The notes beneath the pieces are model-generated. The model was not told where the DNA came from. It saw only the letters and a program-made list of their open reading frames with translations, and made no database searches. Both the position numbers and the translations under genes were made by a program. Shown piece by piece: positions 49,301-61,300 of a stretch of DNA of 64,000 nt. Positions within the stretch are counted from its first letter, which is position 1, and every line of letters starts with the position of its first letter. Source of the DNA: Sitta carolinensis (lineage: Eukaryota; Chordata; Aves; Passeriformes; Sittidae); the NCBI GenBank assembly GCA_032173965.1, contig CM063292.1, forward strand, positions 4,788,001 to 4,852,000, read 5' to 3'.

Positions 49301-52300
49301 GTTAGCAACAACTTTGGTGGTATAGTTCAAACGAACGCTTCAGTGAAGGTACACGGTAGAATTAATTAGTTTCAAAAACTCTCAAGTTGATAACTAACCC
49401 ACAATTGGCTTTTGGTGCTTCTTCATGTTTTAGATACATTGCTTCCTTCTGAATGTGCCATAATCACCATTTTTCTCTCTAACAGAGACTATTCTCTGTG
49501 TGCTCAAGGTCAAAAGACCTTCTACTGCCCTTTTTTTCTAGAACAGAAGTCTAAAAGAATTGTTTGGACATTGATTGAGCAATGTAAGCTTATTTACTGA
49601 GTCTGGAATTACTCTGTGTAGGTCCCAAAGCCTCCTGCTTCTTCCTCAGTGCCACAGTAAGGAGACCCTTATCAGGCCATTAAAAATAAAACATTTAAAA
49701 TGGGGAACATGAAGTTTTATGTCCCACTCTATCTAGGCTGTCATTAAGATGATCATGGAAGCTGTTCAAAGAAAATTGTAACAGCCTTGGCAATGCTGAG
49801 AGCATATCTGATTCCTTCATCAGGTTGGACCTGCAGATATGATGGATGGGAACCTGACCCTGCAGGCTGAGATATCTGAGAAGGCAAACAGCATCCTAAA
49901 AGATGGAAACAACAGCATGAGCCTTTTCCAGCTGTACAAGTCAGTGACATCTGTCCTTAATCAGCAGATCCAAGAGGAAAGTTTTAACATGTCTTTACAG
50001 ACGAATGCACGAAAAGAGGTCAGCAAATCATTTGCTTTCTTGCTGTACAATGTCCTATAATGGACTCTTCATATTCTGTGACAGCTCTTAAATAAGAAAA
50101 AGCTCACATATCACCACTTGAAATCAATGAAGGTTTCGAGTTTCTAGCATCTGTCTCAATGTTTGGCACAGATGTCGGCTAGTTTTCACTATTTGTCTAC
50201 ATAAATTATTTGTTTTATCACTCATCAGTAAAACAGTTAATTCTCAATTGTTGCTTCATTAATTTAAACTAGTAAATCTAAACCTGATTTTCCAAAGCAA
50301 TTTAAATATCAATAAAATGGCATCTCCAGTGGGATAAATATCCTATCTAATTTCCCCCAAAAGCATTAGATGGCAGGTAATTTTCTTTTGTCCATTTTAG
50401 CCACCAGTTGATGTTTCAGTCATAAGCTGATATTTGTACAGTGCTTTGAGTGCCTCAGATGAAGAGATCTAGAGAATGGATCCTTCAATTACGATTCATT
50501 ATTTGAATAACATCAATCACACGTGGCTCTGCTTTCTCTGGAAGTGGCATTTACACAGTAATTCACATACATTAGTACAAATTCTCACAAGTAACTCTCC
50601 TTGCTCTTAATGGATGTTAAGTGTATGAATTCTCTGTGTGGGGAGTTAACATAAAACTCGTGATTATATAATTGCTAGGGCAAGTGGCATCTTGTCAGTA
50701 GAGCTAATATCAGCTCAAATGATGCTTGTTGTGGAGCCTTACTCTACTGCATAACTTACAGCAAGCCTGGCTGTCAATACACAGCTCTACTTTCACAGTC
50801 CTAATTAGCATCTTGTTCTTTTGCCTAATTATTCCTTTTCATCCCAAGCTCCGAGGGCTGATGCTGACAACTCTCTCTGTTGTTAACATAACATCAATGC
50901 AGACTGCTCTGAAGATGTCAGAAGTATTGAAAGAAATCACTTACAGGAGTGAAGAGCTGTCTCTCTCAGCACAGGTAAGAAGTAATTCATCTTATATCTC
51001 CCCACACTAATAGTAGAGACTCTAATTATCCCACTGACCTTGGAAGAGTTTCAGTACCTTATAATTATCTCTTCTTATCCATTTTATCCAACTTTATCCA
51101 TTTGTTCTTATCCAACTGTACCAGCATGTGTATTTTGACCAGCAGTATTTTTTACTCTGTTTAGAGTAAGTAAATTCAAGTCTCAGATGTCCCAGCAATC
51201 TCTACAATCCAGGCAATGACCATTACATTTATTATACATTTTTGAGACAGAATCCTTAACTTTTAGCCAGAAACATGTCAGGGTGCATGTTTCCTCTAGT
51301 AAAGCACTTTTAGAACCCTGAAGAAGAACTGCCCCAAGAGGGTTTTTCTAGAATTGCCCACATTCATTCATCCCTGATCCAGGCACTGCACAAAATGCAC
51401 ATAGGCAATGGTCAGGGAACATGTTAGCACCCAGAGGAACTGGGCACAAATGTACAGGTTGGTCTCACAAAGTATCTCTTGAATCTTATCTGGCAGCAAG
51501 ACATTATTAGTAGGTGATGTTATTTATGCTTACAGGGTAAGCACAGGACAGGACAGGACAGAACAAACTGGCACTGGGGGAAGTTTCCCAAATATGCAGG
51601 CAATAAAAACAGCTGTCCTAATTTCTGCTGTGTTATAGAGCTGGAGACAGACAATGGCTTGGGAGCATTTCAGCGGGATGTGGTTAACTCTGGCAAGACA
51701 AGAACACAGCTCACCCTCCAGAAAGGCTGCTCAGCATTCACAGGCTGTAGGAATGGATATGGCCAAACCTGCAGTAAATTTGCTTGGGTCCTTCACCAGT
51801 CCTGAGCTAAAATCTGGCCAGTACTTTCCCAGTCACAAAACTGTATCCAGGCACAAAATAAAAACTGTAGAACTCATTCTCCTTTGGCACTAAGTTAGAA
51901 ATCTATAACCTAATTTACTACTTTACTGTACATCTAAAAGCTATCCTTGCCCAGGGTTTGACAGACAAATTTCCTTCAGATGTTCTGCATTTTTCATGCC
52001 TGTATTCCATTTTGGTGTACCATTTAGTATATCATCTTTATTAGCAGCTGAAGTATTACCCAGCACAAATAATTATAGTAAATACATCATTACTCACTAA
52101 TAGTCCCAAAAGATTACTGACGTTGAAATATCCAGTAAATGACACAAGTGTCACTTCTGTCATTTGTAGTGCCAGCACATACAAACTGCTCCCCATGTTT
52201 GTCATGCAGGTGGAAGCCAGCAACACTCTGAAACATGTCAGTGCCTCCTTGCTCACTGTAAACACAGAGCTCAGCAGAGATGGTCAGGAGTTAAAGGAAG

Positions 52301-55300
52301 CAGCCAACTATCTGTTCAATGCAGTGAGCAATGTTCTTAAAGCTTCTGTGGAAATCAGAGCTGGGAACACTTCGTGCCAGAGGCAGAACAGGTAATTTAG
52401 GTTTGGTCCAGTTTGTACTGTACTGCGTGGGAATATTTGTTTTCTTTTGGACATTTTTAAAATCTCTGGTGCCTCCTGTATTTTTAAATTGGCACTGCTG
52501 TAAATTTCCTCCTCTAATCCTTTTCCAGAGTTCAGTGTCACACGAGCTCCTGAGTACAGTTGAAAATCTCCAGAGTGCCCTTCTGTTTGGGAAGGCACCA
52601 GGTGATGAGCCAACAGTCCTGACCTCTCCCTCTGCCACAATGTATATGCACAGGTAACAGCTGCAGGGTCCCTCACTGAAGCTTCTGAGAGCTACAAGTG
52701 TTAATTCTATTGTGCTTAAACAGAATGTTTGGAACTAACTAAATATTGTAGCATAATGACAACTTTAACAGTGCAACAAGGCTGTTAGTTACTGATAGTG
52801 GGAACAGCTTGGACTCCAGGAGCATCACCTTAGAAATTCCCATGCTGTGTGTTCTTTAACCAGCAAAGAATTTACTACAATTTCCTCCATGAGGCAGTAG
52901 TCACTTACTTTTGAAGTTATGTAGAAAATTCATGTCATGCTAGCTAAGGGTTTCTTTTCTTTTCCGAGTTGCCAATAATGACATGTTATATGGAACTGTA
53001 ACCAGCTTGGCAGAAGCAAATATAATCCTGAGGAGCCTGACAAGCATTCTCCATTCCCTATAATCATCCCTAAATTGTTCCCCGAGAGCCTGGTTTTTAT
53101 TCACATCAAACTGTGCATTCAAATCAAGAGCATGTTCACATAGAAACCAAGTCTTCTAAATAAATACATCTTGGTACAACTGTCTCTCCTGATATGCCAA
53201 TTCCACCCCTTTTTTGATGATTCTGTGGCAGTGTTATGTGGAGTACTGCATCAGGGACAGATTCATGTATGAAGTATTTACTGGCGTACTTAGAAATAGT
53301 TTTGCAACTAAGTTATACTCATGAAGAGAGAAAGTTTTCTCTGTAGATATGAAGTCCATGCTATTGCCTGGGTTTTTTCATGTGTTTTTGTTTTGTTCGT
53401 TTGTTTTGGGGTTTTTTTTATTACTTTTTTTCTCTTTTATTCTGCTTTGCTTATGCCCAACCCTAACTGGACAGATTACAAACAGAAAGCATGGATAGCA
53501 CATCCATTAACATCTCCAGTTCCAGCTCTGCCAGCTTTACTCTTCCACCTGCTTCCTCTCTCAATGTTTCAGGAGTTGATGATGAAACAGTGGATATAAG
53601 GGCAAGTAAAGAGCTTTTATCTAACTCTATCTGATATTCAGCTAACATTTCTGATCTAATGGTTTTAGAATCATTTATCCTTTCACAATGAACACATGAA
53701 CACATGTCATTCCTCCTGTCAAGGAAATAATTTGAAATTATTGGTCAAAGAAACATTCATTTGTGTTAATTGGATGAGGTTGGTTCAGCAGGTTAAGGAC
53801 AACTGAATTCTTGAATTCTCCATCCCATCAACCCCTTACATACCCTTTGATTCACACATTCATGGCAGGAGCAGGCAATGGAATGAATCAATACCTTCAA
53901 ATCTATTTGCTGTTCGTTTAGATCTTATGCTCTGAGGAGGATGCAACAGCTCAGAGTGAAATCACATTCAAACTAACCTACAGCATTCTTCTTTCATCCC
54001 ATCAAGAAACACCTGAGTCTGGGGCACTCAGATCCTGCAGGAGACAAATGTGCTGATGGCAGCACATCATCCAAATTAGGATGGGGTGTTTTTTCCCTCA
54101 GAACAATAGATTGCATATAATTGTCATATTTTCATAATAATTTTTCTGAAGATTTTTCTGGCTGATTTGACCCTCTCAGGAAATCCTTAAAATACATGCA
54201 AACATTTTTTTTTTTATTGCACCTTTTCTGACTCTACCAAAAAAAGTGTCACAGCGTATGGAAACAATAAAGATTGCTGTACACATTTCAGAATGAAAAT
54301 CAATTTCAGGATTTACAGACCCACCTCAGAGATAAGGTAGAGTCTTATTTAAACCTGGAGGCACACTTCTTGGAAGTCGACTTCTCTTTGGGTCTGAGCT
54401 CAATCTTTCACTATTCGGCAATTCAGAATGTGAATAAAATGAAATATTGACAATACCTCAGTTGTCTGATTGTTAATGTCTTCTAACAGATGGTGAGCTT
54501 TGCCATGAATCCCTTTTTCTCCAGTGACAGCAGTTTTGACATCAGTGGAACAGTGGGAGGTCTAAGTCTAACTGGTCTGGATGGTTTGATCATACCAGTC
54601 AGCAACCTCAAAGAAAACATTGAGGTAAATCACTATTTCCTAACTCTCACCCTCTTTTCCCATTTTTCCTTTCTCCATTAACAAACTGTCATTTGTGTTA
54701 TCATTTGTGAGGTGAACACAAATGCTGGTAGTGTTCATGACATTAGATAATGGGCTGATGCTGTCTGTAGTTGTGATGGAGGGATTTGTGTGATGTGATG
54801 AATGAAATAACAAATATTTCTGTCTTTTCTTGAAAAGGAGGCATTTTACTCTTCCTTTAAATGAATGTAAGAATGCTAATGGAAATAGATTTCAGATTAC
54901 AGTCAGACCAAAGAACAATGTGAAGTCTGATTTCATCATCCAACCACTGTATTTATTGTACTACTCTTTGGCTTCCTAGCCCATGTATAAACTGACATCT
55001 AAATTGTTCATACATGCACTTCATGCTGCCAATGTCCCAGTCATAAGCACAGATCTCAGTTCAGAAATGCATTGAGGGTCATAGGCTTTGTGATGAGTCT
55101 ACACAGATTTCAAATTAACTTTTCAGAGGTTAGTTGACATTATCAAGAAAATTACTTTAAAAGTGATATTTTTGCTGACCATGCTTTCCTGATGTTATGA
55201 AAAAAAGATACTCTAGCATGTGGCTGCATGCTAAGAAGAAAAATGCTTTTCTGTATTTAAACCTGTGTCTTTCTGTTTAAAAACAGATCATGTTACCAAG

Positions 55301-58300
55301 GCCTTCAGCAACTCAGGAAGATAAGATTCTGTTGAATCTGGGCAATTACAGCACATTTCAAGTCAATGTTACCTCAGAAAACACATCTATAGTGATCTAC
55401 CTGGAATCTGAACAAGATATTCCACTAATACTTTACTTGGGGTATGGCTATCACCCAAATGAAACCAACTATGATATGAAAAATCATCTGTTCTCTAAGA
55501 AAGCTTCTGGAGGTAAGATTAGTGGTTAATGACCCATGAACTTGCAGAACGAGCCTTGACCATGAGTTCATGTGTCTAGCTGGAAAGAAACCTCATGCTT
55601 CAAAGTTCCAATCTATGAATAAATGTTCATTAACAGGAGCAAAGGTTGGGATGATTTATCAATGAGTTGCTAAGAATGATTTCACACCTGTTTCTTTGGT
55701 TTTTGTATTACATGCAATACAGCTGCATACTTCTGAATTAGCCTTTCTATATATACATTGAAACAAAAATATTTATGTTCAAGGTGAGACAAACAGCTGG
55801 GTTCTCAGCCCAGAAGAACTCGTTTTTGGAGAGGGAACCTACTATTTCATGATTTTACAAGATATGGGAATGGATTCAACAGTCCACAATGGGCTAACCA
55901 TAAATGCCACTTGCTTTGCATCCCGCTGTGTATTTTGGGATGAGCATCAGGGAGGCTGGAACAGCTATGGATGTCATGTAAGTAGAGCAAAACAAAACAA
56001 TGTGTCTGTTACACACTTCAAAGCCAGCCCTCATAACCACATCGTGTAGTAACTGACACCATAAAACAAGATCGTTCTGAGATGTTTTAATAAACTCAAG
56101 AAGTTTAGTCATGTTGAACTACCCTTTCAACAACATGCCTATTTCTATTTCTTGGGATAGGCTTCCATATAAGAAAAAATGGAATCATTCTGACAAGGCC
56201 ATAATGTATTGTAATGCCCATTACTGGTTAGGTGTTAGAATTAATATTTCTTATTGGAACTTGAACAATTTGGTGTGCAGCACGACTCTAACTTACCAAT
56301 CTCAGCACTGTCTTTTCATTTGCTGGGTAAGTCATCTAATACTTTGAAGCCAGATGTTTTCTCAGGAATCTTTTCTGGGTTTCAGGTAGGACCAAAAACA
56401 AATCCTAGCAGCACACAGTGCCTCTGCAACCATTTGACCTTCTTTGGGAGCTCCTTCTTTGTCATACCCAATGCCATAGATGTCAGCAAAACAGCACAGC
56501 TCTTTGGTACATTCGTGGACAATCCTGTGGTGGTGACAACTGTAGGATGCATCTTTCTGATATATGTGCTTGTTATTATTTGGGCTCGAAGGAAAGACAT
56601 CCAGGATGATGCCAAAGTAAGTCTCCAGATAATAAAGTCAATGTGTTCAGGCCAATTCCCACCATGCCTAGCCTGTTTTAATAGAAAGTCTTTAACCAAT
56701 CCTACTCCTTCCCCTGTAACTCTCTGTTTACTGGTAAGCAGACGTTGTTCCCAAGATCACAAATTCATACTCACAGCTTTCAGGAATCTGTACTTACAGG
56801 ACAGCTAACACACTGCTCATGTTGTGTGGCTCTGCAGGTGAAAATCACAGTCCTGGAAGACAATGACCCCTTTGCTCAGTATCGTTACCTTGTGACAGTT
56901 TTCACAGGACACCGCCGTGGCGCAGCCACAACCTCCAAGGTATCTGTGTGGGAGGAGAATTTATTTGCTTAGGGAACTGGTTGAATAATGGAGCACCTGA
57001 GGCTATTAAACAGAACAACTCAAATGCACTGTCTGAGCCAGAAAGCCCTTAGGTTTGATGAAAGCAGACATAACCACACATAGGATCGAGATGTGCAAAT
57101 CTTCGTTTTGCCTTTTCATTTTCCAGGTGACTCTCACCCTCTATGGACTGGATGGAGAGAGTGAGCCCCACCATCTAAATGATCCTGATACACCAGTCTT
57201 TGAACGGGGAGGAGTGGATGTTTTCCTCCTCTGTACTTTCTTTCCTCTTGGGGAACTGCAGAGTATTAGATTGTGGCATGATAATTCAGGGGACAGTCCG
57301 TCCTGGTAAGTGGAGTGTGGAGATGCTGGGAAGTAAAAATCCACAAATAATTTGTTACAATGACAACAGCTTACCCTTTCTAGCACTTGAAAATTATCCT
57401 TTCTGCAGTTCTAGAAAGAAGTGTTGGATTCTAGTTTTTGCAGCTGAATAGACCAAATCTTACCCTGAACTGCAGGACCAGGAGTGCTTCCCATATCCCA
57501 TGTCCAGCAGAGGATGGGATATGTCCTATGCCTTACACTTTAGTCACTCTAAGAAGCTGAATGCCAGAGTTTGTCCTCCACAGTCTTGTTGAGCTCTGGA
57601 TTTCACACCCTCAGTATGTGACTGTGCCCTGTGTGTTTTTCCAACAGGTATGTGAATCGAGTATTAGTCCATGACCTGGCATGGGATCAGAAATGGTACT
57701 TCCTCTGCAACTCTTGGCTAGCCATTGATATTGGAGAGTGTGTCCTAGATAAAGTGTTCCCTGTAGCAACAGAACAGGACATGAAACGGTTCAGGTACCT
57801 CCTATTTCAGGGATTTTTTTACTCTTGATAGCAGTCAGTCTGGAAAAAAAAAAAAGCATGAAAAAACCAGACCAAAGCCCTAGAAAAAAAATGAAAACAA
57901 GGAAGGTCTTTCCGCTGTCCTTAAAGGGCTCTGAACAAGAGAGAGAGGGAGGATGGTTACATAAATCTAATCATTACCCTAACAGTAGTAGCGTACTGAA
58001 AATATTGGTTGTAAAACAGGATAGCCTGACAAACCTACAGAAACCCAAATGTCTTCTCCTACGTATAATTTTCTTAACAATTTAAATAGGAACTACTCAC
58101 TTTTGCTCTATGCTGTGGCCAAAATGAAAGGACATAAGTAGCTATGACCATTCCATGCAAATCAAGCCCTGATATTTGGTAATTTCTCCTAGTTACTACT
58201 TCTGCTGATAGTGCCTAGAAGCATGCACAGGTTGAACTAGGGCTTTGTTCTTCCCTCTCCTTTCTGCATATCCATTTGATTTCCCTCTTCTCCTTCCCAG

Positions 58301-61300
58301 CAATCTGTTTTTCCTGAAGACCTCCAAGGGTTTCCAGGATGGGCACATCTGGTACTCAGTTTTCAGCCGCTCCCCACGAAGCTCCTTCACACGAGCGCAG
58401 CGTGTGTCCTGTTGCTTCTCACTGCTCCTCTGCACCATGCTGACTAGCATCATGTTCTGGGGTGTGCCAAAGGATCCTGCTGATCAGAAAATGGATTTGG
58501 GTAACAATCCTCACCATTGCTTGGGCAGGCAAATAGAGAGAGAGCAGAATCTGGAAGCAAGAGTTGAATAAATGTTTTGGTTTTTTTTTTTTTTTTTCAC
58601 AAGAGAGAGACCTGATATTTATTTTGCCTGGGGTTATTTTTCCTTCTCTGCTCTATTTGACCTTGACAGGTAAGATCGAGTTCACATGGCAGGAAGTGAT
58701 GATTGGCTTTGAGAGCTCCCTCCTCATGTTCCCCATCAACCTGCTCATTGTGCAGATCTTCAGGAATACACGACCCCGGCCAGCCCAGCAGGGCAGAGAC
58801 AAGAAGCCGGGAAAGAATGGCCGAGTGTCCCCAAGCCTGCCTTCCACCCCAGAGGCCACCCAGGCCGCCTCTCTCACTCCAGAGGCTGTGACAAAGGCAA
58901 GTCCCATGGAGTCCTGCACTGCCCTCTGCTGCCACTCTACCGGCTTCCCCAGCTCCACAGATTTCCCTGTTCCGATGCCCTTCAGCCTGTCTGAAGAGAA
59001 AAGCCAATTATCACTGGGGTGATAATTCATTTGCCCACCTAAATGCAATCCTTTGTTAAGGTCTGTCTTTGTACATCCCAGCCCTTGCACAGTTAGTGTG
59101 TGTGACCAAATCACTGTGTTCAGGAGTTAAAGCAAACACTAAGCAATACAGTGAAGATAAAACATATCGTGGACTACATCTTTCTAAGCTTAGGTCCTCA
59201 GGCAGGCATGCTGCCCTTTTGAACCTCAAAAGCTGCCTTGCTGAACTCACTGAAATCTGCCTGTCACATCCAGCACTGTAGGATGTGCTATTCTTATCCA
59301 TTCTGGAGATTTTAGCAGTTGGTGCAGCTCCCAGCCAGTGGTGCTGTCAGATCACATCAGCTTAAGCCACTGCAGCCAGAGTCACTGCTGTGTTGCTGCT
59401 GTCTTTCCTAGGACATAAGAAGAATTGCCAGCTCACTCTTTAAAGCCCTGAAGTCTCCATCTCTCACCTTGGCACCAGACATTGAAAAATCAACTAATAT
59501 CAACACACTCCTGTCATTGGTTGAGGACATCATCTGTCAGCAGAACAGAGCTGGGCAAGGGTTTTATGATGAGAGCGAGAAGGATGGCCCTCCCATTGCC
59601 ACATTGGCTGCCATGGATATCCAAGGTAAATAACACTCTATGAAATGCCTGCTGAAACCTTTGCAGTGAAAATGATGATGTGATGACCCAAGCTCTTCTT
59701 ACATTCTGACTCAAAGGCAACTACAGAATGACAGAATAGCTGAGGTTAGAAGGGATCTCTGGATCCCACCACAATGCTCAGAGCAGGGTCAGTGGGAGCA
59801 GAATAACCCAAGATTAAATCAGTAAGATGCTGAATATCCCTGAGGATGAAGACTCCACAAATTCTCTTAGAAAACTAGAGTCCAATACCTATGGTTTTTC
59901 TTATGTTCAGAAATTTCCCATGTTTTAAGATGTGCCTGTTGCCTCTTGTTCTATTGCTGTAACACCAAGCACCCAACTAAGTAAAGACAATTGTGAAATC
60001 TCTGTTTCTTGTGCTGTAGAATCAAATGTTTGCTATCAGGCTGGCTTGGGTGCAGGATCAGTATCTACCAGCAAAAGGACTCACAAATATCAGTTGTTTC
60101 ACAGTCTTTTTGACCTGTCCTTTTTTTTCTTCTTGGCCTTGTGCTTTTCCTTTCAGTCTGACTCTAAACTAACAAGAATATATGAGTAAACAATCTCACC
60201 GGTTTCATGAAGACTCACATTTGGTTTTTCCAGTGAGTCTTCCAAGCTACTAATTGCACAGGTACACCATGAACAAATTAACAGTTGATCTGATCTGATC
60301 TGTCTATTAAGCTTTTAGGACTGCTGTTTAACTGCTATTTGCCTTCTGGAAAAAGTTCCAGGACATTCCAGCAGAAGAGCATTAAGCTCTAGTACTAAAG
60401 CTGCTTTGACATGCCCCTTCAAATGTTTGTCTTCACTTTATGACACTCATGATCTTTAGCTCCTGTTCTACCACCCTTTGTATTGAGCAATGTTTTAATC
60501 TGTGACTATTCATTTTCTCAATAAATAAATAAATCAATCTTTGCCTGCAGAAAAAACAAGAACTCCAAAGAGAATTTGTGACCAGCTGAAATACAGTGAT
60601 TACCATCGCTGCTTGTACATGCAACTCCAGCATGTAGAGATGGAGCTGGAATTACTGGGGCCCCATAAATTTCAGATGCCTCAGAGTTACACACAAGCTG
60701 TTTGTCAGGTTCAGCATATGAAGAACCTCCTGGAGAACCACATCTGTTCATCAACATCCATCAATGAGGGGTAACCCAGTTCTCATTCTTAGTACAAGTA
60801 AATTCAGGTCATGAATTCAAAATTGGACAGGATGACAGAACCCAAATAATTACTGCTAAACATGTGCTAGATAACTATTATTACAGCTGTAAAAATAAGT
60901 CTTACTACTATACCACTGCAGGAGCTACAAAGAAATTTCCAAGCCCTGTGAACTACACACAAAAGCAATAGTGACAGTTCATTGCTGTTTGTCATTTTTG
61001 CCTCTAAAGTGGAAAGTTACAATACAATGCCATGTGATAGTAAAGGGCTGGGATAATCACCCAGCTACAAAGTCACAGAAGTCTCTTAAAATATATGGAT
61101 AGAGAAAAATTAATAAGCAGACAAAAATAGTTCAGGGAAACGATAATTAAGTTCAAGTATTGAAAACAATTGCACTTGGCCATTATGGTGATCACCAGAG
61201 ATGCATTCAGCAGCTTTAATGCACTCGTAGCTTTGTCAATAACTCTACTGGAGATTCAATTATGCATGAACTGAGGAGTGAATAAGCCCATCACATTTAT

